From positions 248,001 through 312,000 of the forward strand of contig JAJSPD010000029.1 in assembly GCA_021307315.1 (NCBI GenBank): a stretch of DNA of 64,000 nt. The letters are read 5' to 3'. This DNA comes from Bisporella sp. PMI_857 (Eukaryota > Ascomycota > Leotiomycetes > Helotiales > Helotiaceae). The position numbers were made by a program, and so were the translations under genes. Position 1 is the first letter of the stretch. The number at the start of each line of letters is the position of its first letter. A model generated the notes under the pieces. It did no database searches. It was not told the DNA's origin and worked only from the letters and a program-made list of their open reading frames with translations. Below are positions 34,409 to 47,387 of the stretch, one piece after another.

Positions 34409-35902
34409 TTAGAAGTGGAATTTGGAGTCCAGGACTCGGACTGCTCGTTGATCCTCGCTAGCGTGATGAAGCTTCTCGTGTGGTATGTCTGTAGCTTTGC
34501 CTTTAGGGCTCTTACTGCCAGTGCGGCTGTTATTCTTGTTATCAGTCATGACCGACGTAGAATTCTCGGCGTGGACCAGCGCTGAAATCGAAGGAATGCT
34601 CTGAGCTTGCGAGATGTTTCCATTCGTCTGAGGAGTACTTGAGGGCGAGACTCTGCCATTAGACTGAGGAGTATGAGCTCGCGAGGAATTCTGTGGTGGT
34701 GTGACAGTTCGTTGCCGACCAGGAACAGATGCTGGAGGCGAAGCAGGATCCTTGACTTGGACTGGCGCTAGGTTCACTGGTGCTAACTGGACTGGGTGCG
34801 AAAGGCGAGGATCTAACGGTGGAGCAGTTTGTAGTGCTCGCTGAGCAATTTGTGCTGCTGCTTGTTGCTCTGCCACGATTTGAGCCTGAATGACACGTGG
34901 ACTAGGGTTAGGTTGGTATTGCGCAGCTAGTTGTGCAGCTGTTGCAGTGCTCATAGGACGTTGCGAGAGTGGCGGAGGCGGAAGTGATGAATCAGAGAGA
35001 GGTGGTGGTGGGCGATCGAATTGGTTTTGATGCTGATTTATTGGTGCTTGTGGCGTATATTGTTGATGTTGTTGATATGGGCTTCGGTGTTGATTTAGAT
35101 GAGGAGATGTATGAGCTGATCCATTCGGATATGGCGATTGGTGAGCGGGTGGATGAGAGTAGCCTGGATAATTTCCTGGATATGGAGGTGTTGACGCAGG
35201 CGATGGTGGCCATGGAGTATAGCCGGGTCCAGGGTGTTGCTGGTATGGGTATTGTGGTGGACCTCCACGAGGTGGGATCTGATGTTGAGGTTGCATATAT
35301 GGGCTTTGGTGCATAGGTGTTCTTGTAACGGCAGGGCCTGGAGAATCATGGACGGTTGCCTCTGGGTACATTCCCTTTACTGGTACGATGTGACGTAGTT
35401 GGGGATCGGTCGTTGGGTGTGGAAGGTCGGGAGCATTGGCGTGAGGTCGAGAGTAATAAGATATTAGGTGGAGGTGTTGTCCATTAGATGTGGTGATGCT
35501 GAACGATTGCTTCATTAATCCATCAGGCTTGTACCTGTATCCATCTGGTCCTTCACCATCCATATCTTGATCCTCATCGCTACCACGTCCGCTCTCTGGG
35601 GTCTTACCCTGCGAGCGACGTACAGGTGGTGGCGCAAACTGACCCCCTCCTCTCTTGCCCTCCATCTCTCGATATGTCAAAAAGCTTCCCGAAACTCTGC
35701 TTGCACTCCATGACTTGCCATCTGTCCATCTCCTCATGCCGGCTTCACGCTCATCCCATACGAACACTGAGCCCGAGCTGATAGACTGCCTCTCCTTCTC
35801 CGAAAGCCGACGTTGAACTCGAGGAAGTAATCCTAGACGGCATGCTTCGAAGAGCTTGATGGCGTCCGCCGGTGTGCGTACGTGGCCCCGATATGTCTCC
35901 AT
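34409..35902 (-). CDS. WOPR transcription factor, Gti1/Pac2 family
   Basis: Single-exon gene encoding 497 aa, starting METYRGHVRTPADAI. The WOPR domain is present in both halves. WOPRa covers about residues 1-85, with LFEACRLGLLPRVQRRLSEK and SGSVFVWDEREAGMRRWTDG. WOPRb covers about 120-155, with YRYKPDGLMKQSFSI and HLHLISYYSR, after a short insert. In this family the domain binds DNA directly and controls developmental or morphological switches (Pac2 and Gti1 in fission yeast; Ryp1/Wor1/Sge1 are the sister clade). The sequence is closer to the Gti1/Pac2 clade than to Ryp1/Sge1, by GHVRTPADAI and FLTYREMEGKR. The C-terminal ~330 residues are Pro/Gln/His-rich, as in an activation or phase-separation-prone region. 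A nuclear role is expected. Confidence 0.93.
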   Translation of the reverse strand: METYRGHVRTPADAIKLFEACRLGLLPRVQRRLSEKERQSISSGSVFVWDEREAGMRRWTDGKSWSASRVSGSFLTYREMEGKRGGGQFAPPPVRRSQGKTPESGRGSDEDQDMDGEGPDGYRYKPDGLMKQSFSITTSNGQHLHLISYYSRPHANAPDLPHPTTDPQLRHIVPVKGMYPEATVHDSPGPAVTRTPMHQSPYMQPQHQIPPRGGPPQYPYQQHPGPGYTPWPPSPASTPPYPGNYPGYSHPPAHQSPYPNGSAHTSPHLNQHRSPYQQHQQYTPQAPINQHQNQFDRPPPPLSDSSLPPPPLSQRPMSTATAAQLAAQYQPNPSPRVIQAQIVAEQQAAAQIAQRALQTAPPLDPRLSHPVQLAPVNLAPVQVKDPASPPASVPGRQRTVTPPQNSSRAHTPQSNGRVSPSSTPQTNGNISQAQSIPSISALVHAENSTSVMTDNKNNSRTGSKSPKGKATDIPHEKLHHASEDQRAVRVLDSKFHF

Positions 35903-36297
35903 TGTATTGTGTGTTTGTTTGTATTACTGGACTGGAATGTATAAATTGAAGAAAACAAGATGGTCTTGATGTCCAAACACACGTAGGACAAATAACCTCG
36001 TTTTCTCCGCAGATCTTCGGGTTTAGCTCACTCTTGTAGGACAACGGCTGTCTTGTAACTCTTTATAATCTCTCGTCTGCTGCGCGGCCCTGGTGATTCC
36101 TCGGACGTCACAGATAGCTTGTGCGTCGCAAGCTCGGAAAGGTTAAGTTTTGGCGAAAAGTTAAATCGCTTTGCGCAGGTCTTGTCGAAATGTTGCGACG
36201 TTTGAGTAGGTGATCCTCTCGGCTTCAAATGATATGATTGTTAGCTACGGGATCGTTCCCCCAAAAGGTACTTGGAAGTGGAATTGCTAATGCAATT

Positions 36298-36318
36298 GGA
36301 AGTGGAAGTGGAAGTGGA
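36298..36318. repeat. (GGAAGT)n hexanucleotide repeat
   Basis: About 3.5 tandem units of GGAAGT in the upstream region of the WOPR gene, with another partial GGAAGT copy at about 36273. Short and simple. Confidence 0.8.
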
Positions 36319-37236
36319 CGCGAAGATGAGACGAAGCTTAAACGGGGCTCCACTAGAACCGCACATCAACCGGACTTGGTCGTTTTGTGCTGAGTGGAGC
36401 GACTCGAGACAGCCAAACTAGCCAAGAAAAAGGTTGCGACGCGATGTGCTGTGCTGTGCTATGGTTGGATATGGCCGCGCATCCTCTTCCTTCCAGGACT
36501 TTCTCCTTCCTTGCGCAGAGGCGGACAAGAGCCGATGACGCACAAGGAAAGCAAAGCCGTGTTTGCCAATGGATTATAGACAAGAACAAGGAGAACTTAC
36601 TGTCTGGGACAGATCTTGGCTGTCTTTGTTACAGGTGACTCCTGTCCGAGTACCCAGTGTTTGCTGGTGTGGTGGTGGTTTGTTGTTATTGTTTTGGATT
36701 GTGTGTCTGCCTGTCTGTCTCTCTGTGTGTGGTGTAGAAAAATTGAAGAAGGGATGAGGCTCGTTATAGCCTTGGACCAAATTCCAGTTCACCGACGGCT
36801 AGCTTGCTTGTCATGTGTCCTTGGACTGAATAGTTGTGGTGATCGACGACAACAACAGGGCATACACAACGGGCAGCGGCGTGTGAAGCTGGAAGATATC
36901 ACAGTGCTGGGGGGGAGGAGTTAGGAGGTCGACGATTGAACGACCAGAGTGGTGAGAAAGTCAGATGTTTGGATTGCGGTTTGGAACGTAGTGGATTGGG
37001 GAATGGAGATGATTAAAAAAGGACCGCCGACCCCATCCAGATAGAGTTAAGGTATCTTCCGTTAAGTACCAGGTAGGGCGAGAGGTCAAGTCACCGCACG
37101 GTACAGTAGCGTAAAAGTCTATCCCAGGCCTGCCAAGCCCTGGATACCTTGATCTTGGCGTTAGCAAGGGCATCCACCTTGTGTCATGGTGTGGGTGAAT
37201 TTGCGGGAGCTTAGGTTGATTTTTACTTAAAATTCT

Positions 37237-37255
37237 GTTGGTTGGTTGGTTGGTT
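37237..37255. repeat. (TTGG)n microsatellite
   Basis: About 4.5 TTGG units in non-coding DNA upstream of the WOPR gene. Confidence 0.8.
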
Positions 37256-40200
37256 GATGCTACTTTAGGTTAATCCGGCCTGTCAGCATATTGAGGTGTG
37301 GTGGCTGCGAGCTACAGGATGCTGTTGGTGGATAGACCTATACTAAGCTGAGCAGGTTGTTTGTTGGGTTGCTTGATTCTGCAATTGGGGGCTTGTCACG
37401 CTGCGGTACAGATAAAGTATCTTTGGTGCACTTGTTGGAAGTTGGTTGTATTCCCATCTACCCTTTCAGCAACACGTTGGAGCCTTTCGGCAGCTGCTGT
37501 GGCAACTCTACCCGTACAAATGCTCTGATGTGTATTTTTGGTTCTGGATATCGTAACCTAAAAATGGCTTTGCAACATCTTGAATGTTTACAGAATATAT
37601 GGGTACTATGTTACAAGGCTGTCGGGAGTCTAAACTCGTTCTGATTCAAATTTCACGTGGAGAATTAAGAGTTGGGAAATGTGGCACTGCTCTTGGACCA
37701 AGGGTGCAACGCTTAACTTTATTGCTGTCAATCCTTTAGCAATCAGTCCATGGCTAGCTTTTTCGTCCAGAAGAAGTCGTAAATGAGCTCAGGGAGCGAA
37801 TCCTTAAGCCAAGACAGCAGTATATGTGGCTATCCCAATTTTTGTGTTGGGTCACGAGTAAGGATCAAATAACTTGCACCAGCCTCACAGGAGGTCGTGA
37901 TCAGCAAAGCCTTGTATTGTGGATTCGATTAACTCATCAATAGGCTTGTCACGGCGTGCCGAAGTGGTTCTATGTGACTGTGCCCATGATGACCGATGAG
38001 GTGAAGCCGGTTCAACGCAACACCGCTGATTTCTGGAGTTGTAACGGGCGATTTATCCTCTAATCTTAGAGACCGAGACCGCGTCTTCGGCACGTAATGC
38101 TCAGGCACATAGCAAACGAAAGATGATGGTGTCTGTCCGTTTCATAACTCGGGACTTACGAAGCTTGTGGGCCAGCAAACACACCCAGCACACTTTTGAT
38201 GATCTGGATTTGACGATACCGAACAAAGTGGACACGATTCACCGAATGGGGACTACTGGAGAGGGCCGCATATTTAATCACGCCTACTTACAGCGACCGA
38301 TTGTGGAGATGCTCCACTACAAACGAATGACCATATCCTCGGTCACGCTTCCTTAGAAATGAAGCTTAAGTTCAAGGTTTCAGTTCGGTTTGTCAGATGT
38401 TGGCACTAAGGTTCTTCAAAGTTTATGCACAATTACTCATGTTGGCATAACGCATTTTCTGTAGCTCCCTCTGCGTGACATTGGCGAAAGAATAGAAATG
38501 CCCGTGTCGTCCTTCGAATAAGGAGTCCAGGATGACGAGATGGTGGTCGGATATTATTGGACATGGTCCCGAAATCCATCAGCATTCTTGCTGGGATACG
38601 CCTCTGTCAGCCTTACCTGTCACAGTGTATATTTCTACATTAAGAATACGCTTCGTGACTTTTATTAACATCAAAGCCATTTCGACGTCATGCGATACAA
38701 TTAATAAGATAGGGAAACATCTACTGCCCGCCCATCCGCCCTTTCCTCAACCCTAAGCTCTGAACACCGACATCTAGAATTGATTGTCCATACTATTACC
38801 ATATGAGGCATTCACGCCGTATGTAATGAACGTCCATTTAGCATTTATATCACCTCCATCCGCCCAAATTAATTGTGTCCATGGCTCCACTCCTTGTTTT
38901 ACGGTTGAAGGAGTACGCGCAACCTGCCAAGCGAGGTGCGGGGGCCTTTGCTTTAAAGTTTTTGGAGGCTTTTTCCCATGGCGTTCTTGGCGACTCGCTT
39001 CAGCCGTTAAGTTTAAGCATGATTTTTAGGTTGCAGATCGCTGCCGACTGGTCGTAAACAGATGACCAATCGTCCTTAGTAAATCGTAAGGCTCGCAAAT
39101 GCATTATATCACCCGACCGAATGGCATGGCATGGCATGACATCTACGACTTTACTGCCGTTGACTTGTATCTTTCTCATGATTCATTAAAACAGCTCTGT
39201 CTGGTTGCCGCACAGGCTGCTCCATGCGAGCGCCGCTCGTAACTGCCAACTCCAGCGTGGTGACACAAGCCGGCAAATTCGGATGCAGAAACGCTTCTTG
39301 CATCTTGCTTGTAGAACAACTGCCAATGTTCCTATCATTCGTGGGATCGGGAATACTCGCGCTGTCATGGCTTTACAAAGCTCCACTGGATTATTGAGTC
39401 CAAAAACCTGTCTTTCGTTTGCGAATTCCTATTTCACCAAGAAATAATCCTCTTGGCTCTGATCCGTTCCATGCGCCAGTCAGTCCTTTGTCCAAGTGTG
39501 CGCCGCGCTTTCGTGCTATTGGATCATGATCCACCAACAATTAGCAGCAGAGATATGATAATGATGGTGGCCCAGCCCGAGCTGGCGAATGGCTTGTGAG
39601 TGCCTAACCGACATCCAGCTTGGCAATACGAAAGGCCGGCCGCGGAGCCAAGCCCTCTCGGACGAGGATCGCTCAACTTTAACTCAATCATCACTTGGCC
39701 CGCTCTTGGCTGTAAATTTGTAAACACCGTGTTCGCTGACAAGAGGAGCAAGTTCAGAGTTGCACGGCGTCGGCAATTACGCCTCCAATGCTGAAAAGCA
39801 ACGCAAACTTGCCCTGATAAGGAAATTGTCACGACAGCATAGGAAGAGGCTGGTGGTATACATGCCGGCTGCAGGTTTTTGATTAGAAAGCAGGCATCGC
39901 GCTGCCAAGCCATGTGTAGCAACTTTGGATGCCGCTTCGAGATCCCCTTGGAAATTTTTAGGTTTTGCGCTAATGACAGCTTAAACGTGCCAAGCTTTCG
40001 GGGCGTTTATGTCATTGGGATCACGCAGCAAACTCCTCTTTAGGTTATGCCACCAGAAATCCCAAGAAAGCGTCTTAGACCCCGGCTTTACGAGAAGCCG
40101 ACGGTGATTTGACGAGCTGGCGAAACTGCATATGGCGTGTAGATACCAAAAATGGTGTTCGAAAATACTTAGGAAAGCTTCTGACCGCCGGCTGGTCAAA

Positions 40201-43200
40201 GAAACTTACAATTGTGATTTAATACAGCATACTGATGGCAGACAGATCTTGATAACTTAAAAACATAGGTTCATGATATGATCGCCAAACGTGGCAAGTG
40301 GGCTTCCCATATCAAAGTCTACTTGGCATTCTCTTCACCTGTTCCACATGGTTCCGCAGTCATTTGGAGTCAAATGTCCACATGTCGGTTTAGGATAACG
40401 GAAAGAGCGAATGAGATAAATCGCCGTATAATACGGGCATCATTATCTATTCTTGCCGTGGCTGGTCGTAAATCGGGAATAAGGGGTGTGTGGAGCTGAG
40501 GTAAGACCGTCCTCTGTCAGAACCTTCTTCGAGGGTCCTTAGCTCATCAACCTTTCAAGCCGCCTACCTCCGTGGTGGAAGAAGCCACGCGATGCGGCAC
40601 AAATTATGAAATCCTTGCTCAGCAGCCTCATGTTAAAAGAGTGAACGAAGGCGTCAGGCCACCTGAGCGTCAAAGTTTCCTACCAGCCGGACGTGAGTGC
40701 AGATATCCTCCGTCTGATGATGCATTCTGCTTTTTCACCATCCACGCTGAAGACCAACCACTTCGGACCAGTATTTATGCTTATTTTTCGGTCAGCTGGA
40801 GCTCCTTTGACGCCGAATTGTTCCAACCAGGTAACATCCATAAAGACTCTGGGGAGCATCACTGCGTCTGACATACATTTACAGGAGATGCAGCCTTACA
40901 ACAATTATCCAGCGAATCTTGTTGGAGCGAGACAGCACACCTCACACCCCTTCCGTCGTCGCAACAAGCTTAAATTCACGACATCCCTCCTACTTCAGCC
41001 ATTCAGGGGTGATCGTTGTGAAGTAACCCCGTCATTACGTGGCCCTCGCTTAAAGAGTTCCCCATTATTGTCGCTTCGGCCCACACCATCCTCCCGTTAC
41101 CCGTATGCAGAGTAATGGATTTTGACAAAGATGACCTTGCGGTAACACATATCCCCCCAGCACAAGAAAAGCAACTTCGTCCACAAGATGTAATTTGAAG
41201 AGCCGAGATGCAGATATCGCAATACTCAGGAGCAGAACGTAACACGGTCTGCCCGGTCAGCCTTTCAGGGATCCATTTCGGCCTCCGAACATCAGCATTG
41301 CTGTGATACCTGAATATTTTGGCCGCCCTCCTCAATAAGGATCAAAAGCAAGCGGAACCAAAACGGCTGCGAAGGATCTGTTGGACACGTCTTTCACAAA
41401 ACTTACCAAACATCATACCTAGTACCAACTTTTGCTCTGCAAAGTGCCTGCCGCTAGTCAGCCTCGCTTAATTTCGGCTTCGGGTATAATAAACACCATC
41501 ATTTTACAGAACAGATCTATCCATGACAGCACGTCGCTTACGAGAGAGCTGGTATATATATTAAGCATCCGATGGTTCCGTGATTTAGGGTTTTCAAGAG
41601 GTTTAACTTTATAACAGCAGGGATAACGGCATACTGATCGCCGTAAATAACGGAGTGTCCACAGGGGGCGGCAAGTTGCGAGCTCAACGGCCGTGGGAAA
41701 AAGGGCAAATAAGTAAAAAAAGTTTGTGTCGTATCATTTATGTAGATCGTATCAAAGAGGGAAAAGTACCTTTTACGACAGCCTCGGCAGCCTGCGAGAT
41801 CTCGTAAAGCACTGACCAGGTACCTTATTTTATCATGGGAGTCGTGGCGAGCTCATTCCTGTATTCAGTGTGCATCCTAAACAGATCTGTGGGATTGGTC
41901 CTGGTCATAGGATTACGAGGTTGATGATGAGGACAACAAGATTTGTCCATTTCCAAGTTGTAGTGGAATAAAGTTCCTACGGATTACGGGGTGGGTGGTG
42001 GCTTCAGATGATGAGTTACGAAGGTTAGATAGATGGTAGTTACGAGCTTGAACTCCAATGAGATGATTTTTTGCGGCCATTCTTATATTAGAATTGTGGT
42101 GTAGCGGAACTCATGCTTGGCAGCTAGTAAGCTTAATCCCCTGCCCTGCGGTTGGGACTTGGGGAGGATGAACCGAGCCGTGCAGTCTGTGAGCAAAGCT
42201 TTCCAAATAGGAGAATCTATCTTTACTATCCTGTATTGCTGTCTTTACTCGATGCTGCGCCTTTCGCTCTTGCCATGTTACACAGGTGAAAGGCTAGAGG
42301 ATCAGTAAGCTTAATCTGCCTATGCTGCGGTCAGATAAGCAAGCCTGTGGCTCAGTGATATTCCAAATCAGTTACATGGCAAGGGGCATCACCAAATGCC
42401 TACACAGAATATTACCCCACCTCAGATATTATCCTATACTCCAAGAGTAGAAAATCAATGACGAGATTCTCAATTACGGAGGTCTAGAATAGGGACGTAC
42501 CTGAGAATTGAGTTGTAGGTACCACAAGATGCCATGCCTGTCTACAGATTCAGCACCAGCAATATACTGAAAATACTGTAATTTTAGCATGAAAGTCAGC
42601 AAACATGTCTCTTTGAAGCAAACACAAGGCACTCATGCATCAACTATGCTGCAACTGCACATTATAATTACCGAAAAGTGGTCAAGCTTTGCACGTCAGC
42701 TCGCAAAATTATCTTAAAAAGGCGCGTCCTACGTAAAAGTGCTTATTTTATTGCTTATCTTATCGGGGCGTTTACAAGCCTCACCGATTCATCCGTAACA
42801 ACTGGTGACACAACAGCTAGCAAAATAATAGACCCGTTATGGAAATACACCGGCAAAAGTCAAGTCACAAATACATGTCAACTACTACCCCTCTCATCAA
42901 CTCAAAGAAGCAGTGCTTGGAACAGGATGGGTATGTGGAGGAGCATGCCAAGCCCTAAGCATGCCCTGCGCCGATTTTCGGCAATCTAAATGAATCAGGA
43001 TCCCTTCTTCGTGAAAATTCAGCCATAAGCTAAGCCCCGCCATCCAACATAAACTGGGCAAGGTTACCAACACTGTCCGCTGCAATAGGAGGAGAGAAAG
43101 GGGGGGAAAATGAAAAAGTAAAAAAAATAGTTTCTCGCCTGTTCACAACTCAAAAATTTTATGGAAGTTTCGTTTCATCTCGAAGCCTCAGGATCTAATT

Positions 43201-43242
43201 CGGTGCCTCCTTGCGAGATGTAACTGCATCCCAACACACCAG

Positions 43243-43449
43243 CCCCCCCCCCCCAAGACATCCTGAACGGCCCAGCACCCGTCCTCCTCCTCCTCCCCCA
43301 CAGCTGCTCGTCATACCAATTTTTCCATTTCCCCCAAACGCACCAAACGCCGCGCCACCAATCCCCAAAAAGCAAACCGCAGCGCATCTCGCACCTCAGG
43401 CTGAATGTAGCTAAAGGCACCTCACCCCCCAAAAAAAAAAAAAAAAAAA
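43243..43449. repeat. Homopolymer pair: polyC and polyA tracts
   Basis: A run of 12 C at 43243-43254 and a run of six C followed directly by 19 A at 43425-43449, with C-rich sequence between them. A second C/G-rich stretch with runs follows at 43695-43830. Such runs are also prone to assembly error. Confidence 0.8.
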
Positions 43450-44275
43450 GAAAAAAGAAAGAGGTTTTATGCTTATACGCGTATGCGTGGCATCGGCTGC
43501 AAGTGCGGGACAACAAAGCCCCGCCGGTCGCAACGTCGTCCGCATCAGCTTCGAGATCTTATCTGCATGTACAGTACAGTACATGGCTCACTCGCATCTT
43601 CGCGGCCCCTTTCGCTTCTACCGACGCACAGCTTTCTTGTTTGTTTGTTTTTAGTCTGTGAAGGGCATGATACGGTATGTGGGGGAGGGGATGTTGCATA
43701 CAGCTCCCTCCCCTCCCCCCTCCCCCCTTCCCGCTGTGTGCGTCTGGGAAAAAGGCGAGAAAGGCCCGATTGCACCAAGCTATCGGGATGTTGGGGGCGG
43801 GAGTTAGAGAGGAAGGGGGGGGGGTATGTCGGCAGTGGTATAGGTTACGTATTCGGTGGTGCGGTGATGTTTCGGCTTCGGTATTTGTTTCGCAGATAAA
43901 AACTCATTTATGCTGGCAGAAGTGCTTGAAGCAGGTGTCAACGCGGATACATGTAATGAGTGACGTTTATGGTAGGTGTAAAGTCCATAGGGATCGAATA
44001 GGGGGTTTAGCGAGCGGTACCCCGCTATGTCTGGATTTTCAATATTGATAAGCTTTTAACATATCTCTTATTCAAGCAAATTGAAGTCTCACATCTTAAT
44101 GGGACGTTAAGGTTAATGCGGAAATTCATATCTATGATTTGAGTGTATGTGATTGCATATTACTATGGGCTTCGTTAAATCATGCCCAAACCATATTCAT
44201 GCCAATATCGGAAGCAAAGCTTAAAAGGCTATAACCTCACGATTTAAAATAAGCTGACCACGTCATCTTCTTGTC

Positions 44276-44347
44276 ATGCCTTGAGTAGCCAGTAGAGATT
44301 ATTCTCTTAGACCTAAGAGATGTGGGTTGAACTTTGTTATGCAAAGA
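44276..44347 (+). repeat. tRNA-like relic
   Basis: GAGTAGCCAGTAGAGATTA resembles a tRNA D-arm/A-box. It is followed by the near-perfect hairpin TCTCTTAG-AC-CTAAGAGA (44303-44320) in the place of an anticodon arm. TGTGGGTTGAAC follows, like a T-arm B-box lacking the invariant C. No acceptor stem closes. Probably a tRNA pseudogene or tRNA-derived SINE fragment. Confidence 0.35.
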
Positions 44348-45266
44348 TGGCTATAGATCCGAATGAACCTGGTGTCATCAGGTCAAATTTTCTTCCGAGC
44401 TGGCTTGAGAACGCCTTGTAAAGGATATGCAGGCATGAACATACTTTAAACGCCGTTCGGCTATCGCGCAGATACCCGCTCATACGTACGGAATGTATTT
44501 TACTTTTAGGAAAACGCGCTCCCTGAACCTTCTATCATGATCGGCCAGGAACAGCGCTGTTCCTTCCGGCAGCAGCAAAAGGCTAATCAAAGGCTAACAT
44601 ATTAGTCGACGGCATTTGCAGCCAAAGCTTATCCATATGTCTGTGCATCTATGCATGGCACGAGACTCTATCCCATAAATCAAAGAATGCGCAGAGCAAA
44701 GATGAAGTAAAATATCTGGTCATGAAGATGCGGTGATGGCTTACTGGCAGATGCTATTGTAAACATTCTTACACGTAATACACAAGTCAACACGAAACGT
44801 ATAACAACATTTTGTCATTCTTAGCGGTCTATATTATTTCACACATTTCACGTACGCATATCCAGGAACTTATCTAATCTAGCATTATGAACCGCCGTAT
44901 TACTTTCCGGAGGACGGAAGCTTTTGAGAAAGCCTTTAGTTAAGCAACTTCTTTGGATGTGGTCACGGAGATTCGCAGAAATCGAATGATTAAGTACTTA
45001 TGTTGAAGTTGAGTTTGCCATTTAGGTAGATATGTACACCGCAACGCCTAGGGCACAAGCCTATTGTCACATATAAGCGGATCTTTAGTATATCAGATAG
45101 GGTACTGGTTCCCCTATCTTGAAGAGCCTGCCTGTGAAAGTAACTTTGCGCAAAGATCCCGAGCCATCAATGCCTTTACTTTTTGCTCCCACGCCGACGA
45201 GAAATGTCTGCGTGATACATAAAGAGAGCAGGCGGCGATACTCCCTACTTCAGAAATAGCTAAACG

Positions 45267-47387
45267 CTAAGCCTCAGCGACGTTGGACGCAAGCTCCTGA
45301 TTAGCCTGTTCCTGTCTTATCAGGGAAGCTCGCTCTCTCAATAAGATCTTCCATCTCTCCAACGGGTTTTCCTCTATCTCTCCCAAGATATACTTCTCGG
45401 CCATGCTACGCTCAGGCAAGCCTCCTGGTCTTCGGAACACTCGTTTCCACACTCTCCAAGGCAATTTGGGATTTTCGAGATCTCCATGTGTTGGTTTAAC
45501 GTCGTCGGCCGAGAGCTTGCTCTTCGGCAGTTTTGGGCCTATTACCTGCGCATCGATAATCTCTCCTGTTCCTAACAGATAAACCCCCAGAGTCAGCTCT
45601 CTTATCTGGTCAAATTTCGGAATAAAAAGAGTGTTTCGGGTTTCCTAAAAGTTTAAGTGTGAAATTGGGCACTGCTCTAGTTGACTTACCTGGGAATGGT
45701 GAGTACGTCCATGATGGACACTATTTAACAAATTAGCTTTGTAATTATTATTTTTAAAGGCAAAGAATGGAACCATGTGAGCTTGTGATCTTGTCTTGAG
45801 AGCTGAGACGGCCAAGTAATGAATCGCCTCGGCAATGAGCCAGCTCTTTAACTTCCGGATCTCCTAAGTCAAAATGATAATTTAATAGCAGAATTAGCTT
45901 ACCTCAGCCCCTCGCGGATGGCCCAGGGCAAATTCCTTGGCCACCTGTTCGCGTTGCAGCATGTGAAGAGCATGGGCCCACGAGCCGGAAGTTAATTGTA
46001 TTGTGTCGAAGCACAGATAGTCTAGTTGTGCTGGACGACAGCCGTTCGTGTTGCATATGAATTGCCGGAAACGAGTAAAATCAAAGGCCACAGAGCGAAA
46101 AAATGCCCATTGCAGCCTTTCCCGTGGCCTTGAAAGCAAGATTGGCCCGATGTTGAGTAACGAGCTATCCATAGGGATGTGCATACCCAGGCAGTCTAAC
46201 CACAGGCTTTCCAGGCTTTCGGTAGCTAATACATGCTTCAAGAAAATTCGAAGATTCTTCACATTGTGTTCGCTACCAGTGGGTTCTTGATCATCCATTG
46301 GTAGTCTGGTGTAGCGTGTTGCCAGGCAAAACTTTTTAAGGTCCTGCACTGCGTTCGTCAAACGGATGAGATCCTCCGAGCTTGAGGCCAAGAGTGAGCA
46401 GTTTCTTGGAATGACATCTATTGCAAGTTCATTCAGTACGCCACCAGCCTCATGAATAAAATATGGCAACTTCACAAGCACGTCGACTGGGGGACGTCGG
46501 CCTCCAACATAAGGATACCCGTCCCAACTACGCTGCAAGAATCTGATGTCAAGCCTCAGAGCAGATAGCTGCATCTTGTCGCCAACTATACGTTTTTCTC
46601 GAGGAAGAAACTTTTGCGTGCTGGTATCTATATCATGTAATTGTAAGCTGCGTGCACCTGGCATCTTGACAAAAGCTTTGGCGATGGCTTGATAAAACTG
46701 GCCATCCTTTAGAAGCTTCTCTTGCTCTTTCCAATTGTTTGAATATGCACGGAAGTCTTCCTGTCCTAAGTAAAAATATTCCCTCAGATATGTGCTAGTT
46801 GGCTCAATCAGGCGCTCCTGCATCCACATAAGGCGAATTTGCCGATAATATTGCTGTAAAGAAGTGAACGAGTTTGCCATTGAGCGGTCATAGAATCGTA
46901 GGTTGACGCGAATTTTGCGAACTCCTCTGCTGATAATGGGATGGTTTGAAATTTCGTTCAACCGAGAAAGAGATCTCATATCGATCCCAACATCTACGAA
47001 GGGTAGAAGGAGGTGAGCGCTGGTATCGTTGAACCTTTGACAAACAAGTCGGACATTCTTCAGATCCTTGGGGGCACCTTCATTTTTGTGGCAGCTGAAT
47101 TCAAATCCAAAGAGCTTGGCCCGCCGCTCCTCATCGACACATTCGAAGATCTTCGCAAGGATCTCGTTAGGCAGATCTAGAATATTTCGTGGCACCAGGT
47201 GACATGGCTCCTTCTCCCTAAATTGTTCACGAATATTAAGTAGCTTATGATTCTCTTCATATATTCCTCCCATTTCATCTTCGTTGATTTCGATCTCAAG
47301 GCAATTGATATTCCATAGAAGTATCTTGATCTGGAAAATTGTTAGTCGAGGTTCAGTAATCCTGAAGGGGGTACGGGCTTTATTCAT
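45267..47387 (-). CDS. F-box protein
   Basis: Exons 47387-45903, 45863-45690 and 45644-45267, with introns of 39 and 45 nt, close at 678 aa. An F-box is visible at about residues 69-115: LDLPNEILAKIFECV followed by LKNVRLVCQRFNDTSAHLLLPFV, the usual LP-x-E-[IL] start and VCxxF core. The long C-terminal part has no recognisable repeat and is Leu- and Arg-rich. The segment LRIFLKHVLATESLESLWLDCLG resembles degenerate leucine-rich units often seen in fungal F-box proteins. Such proteins usually act as substrate receptors of SCF ubiquitin ligases. The ATG at 47387 is the first in frame; a later Met (about residue 39, MGGIYEE) could also serve. Confidence 0.85.

Larger units (their letters stand above)
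35903..45266. other. Long non-coding interval upstream of the WOPR gene
   Basis: About 9.4 kb without an acceptable protein gene; every ORF is below about 140 codons, and none shows a domain or splices into one. The first ~1.3 kb next to 35902 is rich in CT/GT tracts and short tandem repeats, fitting a long leader or promoter for the WOPR regulator. The remainder is AT-rich with a polyC/polyA pair at 43243-43449 and a tRNA-like relic at 44276-44347. No transposase, reverse transcriptase or LTR was recognised. Confidence 0.5.
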
